From Rhynchonema sp. JSB1_4 (taxonomy: Eukaryota; Nematoda; Chromadorea; Monhysterida; Xyalidae), in the NCBI GenBank assembly GCA_030248065.1, contig JASAMV010005179.1, positions 42,374-106,373 of the forward strand: DNA of 64,000 nucleotides, in the 5' to 3' direction. The notes under the pieces are model-generated. The model did not search any database, was not told the DNA's origin, and saw only the letters and a program-made list of their open reading frames with translations. The position numbers and the translations under genes are program-made. Positions 61,601 through 64,000 of the stretch are shown piece after piece; the stretch's first letter is position 1, and each line of letters starts with the position of its first letter.

Positions 61601-62596
61601 ACCAGTTCGATGACAGCCTGTTTGTTTGTTTCATGTGAACATCAATTATCCACGAATGAATACTTCACACATACAGTATTTCAGTTGGCACACGACTGAC
61701 ATATTCATTTCAGTTCGCGCTGACATTCTTCCTGCTCGGCAAGGCCTGCATCCAAGCGGCATTCAATATTCTCTACATTTTCACCTCAGAGCTCTATCCG
61801 ACCGTTATTCGAAACAGGTCCGTCAATTCTCGATTGACTGGAGACAAATAAAGTGATTGTATTTTTCGATTTTGATCACAAACGAATGATTATGATGTTT
61901 CAGTGCGGTCGGCGCGTCCTCGATGGTGGCACGTATCGGCTCGGGCACCTCCTCCTACGTCGCTATACTCTCAGACGTGACGTTGCCCGTTGTGCCTATG
62001 ATCATATTCAGGTAGTTTTGAACTTTATTTGATGTTATTCATCTTATTAACCTGTCAATGTTTTCAATGTTGTAGCGTGTTTTCGCTGGTTGCCGGCGCG
62101 TTGGTGTTGTTCCTGCCGGAAACGCGCGACCAGCCGTTACCAGATACACTACAGGTGCGTGAATGGTGGATTTCCTAGGGTTGTTGTTGTGGCAAGCAGC
62201 TTGTGAATTTTATCTGGGTCCTAACGATAACATAATCGATTATTTCAGGACGCAGTGACGTTTTTGAAATCGGACAAGTCCTACTACTGTGCGGGCGATC
62301 AAGGAGGCGCGAACCCGGCCCAGTCAAAGGAGTCGCCCACTCATCGACAGACATCCGAGTCATCGGTGTACATGCCAGCAGCACCGACGAGTGCCCGGGA
62401 CACCAACAAGCCACAGGGAGGGGGACCGAAGTCGATTTTGACGTCGTCGCACAAACCGGCCACCATCATTGAGGAGACGGCGAGTGAGCTGCCGCCACCG
62501 ACACCCAGCGACAAACAGCACATGGTCATACCGGATGTCACCACCACAAACACAACCGATATGATGTCGTTCGATAATAAGGCGTTGAGGGAGTGA
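55672..62596 (+). CDS. SLC22-family (organic ion) membrane transporter
   Basis: A major-facilitator transporter of organic cations/anions or carnitine-like substrates at the plasma membrane. Exons: 55672-55769, 56000-56147, 56208-56303, 56505-56633, 57306-57416, 57711-57832, 57952-58174, 58469-58668, 58910-59029, 59251-59397, 59568-59737, 60173-60321, 60505-60657, 60729-60893, 61314-61511, 61714-61817, 61904-62011, 62076-62154, 62249-62596; all phases agree. The start ATG follows TAA directly in frame. It encodes 955 residues, against about 550 usual: a long hydrophilic N-terminus (about 280), then TM1 ([19 protein letters not shown]), the large extracellular loop, [10 protein letters not shown], the SDRFGRKP signature, [25 protein letters not shown] and [12 protein letters not shown], then a Pro/Ser/Thr-rich C-tail of about 110 residues. 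The order matches SLC22; the substrate class cannot be told from the sequence. Confidence 0.93.
60377..60520. repeat. 72-bp tandem duplication spanning a splice acceptor of the SLC22 gene
   Basis: Two copies, offset 72 bp, of AAATATTCACTGATATATTC ... TTTTCAG GTGTGCGTTTTGCCTGA. Each has a full acceptor (AG at 60431-60432 and 60503-60504) and the first 16 bases of exon 13. Only the second copy leads into PESPRWL. Use of the first acceptor would reach TGA after nine codons. Confidence 0.92.
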
Positions 62597-64000
62597 GCTT
62601 GTCGACCGCTTCACCATACATAGACCGTGCATCTCACACACAACTTGAACCCTGCTGTGGTTTACAATGCCTGATATACACCTAGTCTGATCCCCAAGTA
62701 GAAACCACTGCTGGGTACGCGTTGTGGGAGTACCCAGTTAACACTGTGCTCATGGTCACATGTGTACGTCCTAGGTGTCTGATTGACTATTTCTTTTATG
62801 ACCGACCGCTAATCGTTATTTTTCTCCATCCGTGTTTACGGCAGTCGAAATTACAGTAGTTTGTGCGGATGGGTGTCCCGTTCTTACCTGCGCGGTATTT
62901 TCGACACAACCTTTCTGCCTTTTATGTTCTTTTCATTCGTGCACAACTATTGTTTCGAAAGTACTGACCATGTGCTTGCAGAAAATTAAGTCCGATTGTG
63001 TTGCAATCAGCGTTTTTCACCGGCAAGGTGCTGCCCTGAATATGACTGTAATTGGCGAAGCAACGAGCGCTGGTTGATGCAATACAAAATTACCCAGTTC
63101 AAGTTGTCGGGTTCAAACATATTATTTTGACTTATATGACCCAACAAGTTGACGATGTTTTGTAGCTATACATGTAGCATGTACCTAGCCACATGTTGCG
63201 TGTTGCTGTACTTGTGGCGTTGGCATCAGATGTGGACGGGTTGCAGACTCTGTTGATGCCCCAGGCCTGTTATCCGATAGACAACATCACGCTCCCAACA
63301 CTCTTTCATTAACTTGTTTTGATCGTCGGTTGATCGTGTGTGGTGAACTTGCATATGTTCTTGTTTGTTTCGTCGGTTGTCCACGACGCCGACAGACGGA
63401 TGTTCTCAACATGTGCAAGCAAGTGCAGTTGTTGTTATATTGTTCGCTTTGTTTGTACATAATGGTTTCGGATACTATCCGGATTCGCTTGATCGAAAAA
63501 GGAAGCAAGTGTGCCGTAATTCCTGTGTCCGGACTCGGACTCAACGCTTTTGTTTAGTCATTATTATCATTTTTCATTCATTGTTCGGTTTGTTTATGAA
63601 AATCCGGTTCAATTTTTGATACCCCAGTAATAATTGATTGTACTGTATATGCCACAATGCCGGTTTCCGTATATTGTATATTCGAGTGACAAGCGTTGCT
63701 GTGTGTTTTTGTCTACATTTGTGTTGCACTGTGTTCATCACCTGTTATAGCTAGTCGTGCTACGTTCTTGCTGCTTGCTACAAAGCACACTTTAGTGTTT
63801 CATTAATTTTGTTACTGTGTTTCATTGTGTCAATCCGTGTGTCTCAGATTTTATTATCATACATAAATCACAATGCAGATTTCGGCCCGGTTTGTTCGAT
63901 GTTAGTCGCGTTCCCATATTTGTTTGTTTTAACTTTTTGGCATGTTTCCATAATGTTCTCATTTTGACTGTATACTGTTGTTTTTCACGCGATGTATTAT
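62597..64000. other. SLC22 3' UTR / downstream region
   Basis: No exon or family match on either strand; T/G-rich sequence. Short ORFs (about 75-84 codons at 63330-63619) overlap in different frames and look incidental. Confidence 0.5.

Overview
This is a window of an animal nuclear genome, not a bacterial or viral one. The genes are split by GT-AG introns (most 50 to 1000 bp, a few of 2 to 7 kb), use the standard code, end at AATAAA signals, and encode metazoan products. Intron length, a GIY-YIG Penelope retroelement and dense small DNA transposons suit a compact invertebrate genome. I cannot place the phylum from the sequence.

Layout. (1) 62-7594, +: the 3' part of a split-ends/SHARP (Spen) transcriptional regulator, ending in an intact SPOC domain. 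(2) 8738 to about 13342, -: a Cys-loop ligand-gated channel subunit of nicotinic-receptor type, tail-to-tail with Spen. (3) 13518-18645: two head-to-head Penelope-like copies. The minus-strand copy is split by a 2.44-kb insert with an 8-bp target duplication that carries its own intron-containing FLYWCH-like gene. (4) 18.6-24.0 kb: no gene recognised. (5) 24045-28551, -: a complete RPB3/POLR2C gene. (6) 28.6-33.7 kb: nested repeats. (7) 33747-35427, +: a divergent seven-transmembrane receptor. (8) 35.5-39.7 kb: repeats again. (9) 39761-54596, +: a complete LRRC40-type leucine-rich-repeat gene with a 7.3-kb third intron full of transposons. (10) 55672-62596, +: a complete SLC22-type transporter.

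For six genes the exon phases agree across nearly every junction given, so the models are strong even though no transcript was available. The genes look unrelated in function: transcription (Spen, RPB3), signalling at the membrane (channel, receptor), transport (SLC22) and an LRR protein.

The most unusual content is a set of small elements between 24 and 52 kb. At least ten have 8-bp target duplications and CAGTG-type ends, which marks them as non-autonomous hAT-like transposons. Each family carries its own short tag, repeated near both ends and often finishing in GTACC, around a related A/T-rich core. The 2.44-kb gene-carrying insert at 13915-16357 has the same layout.
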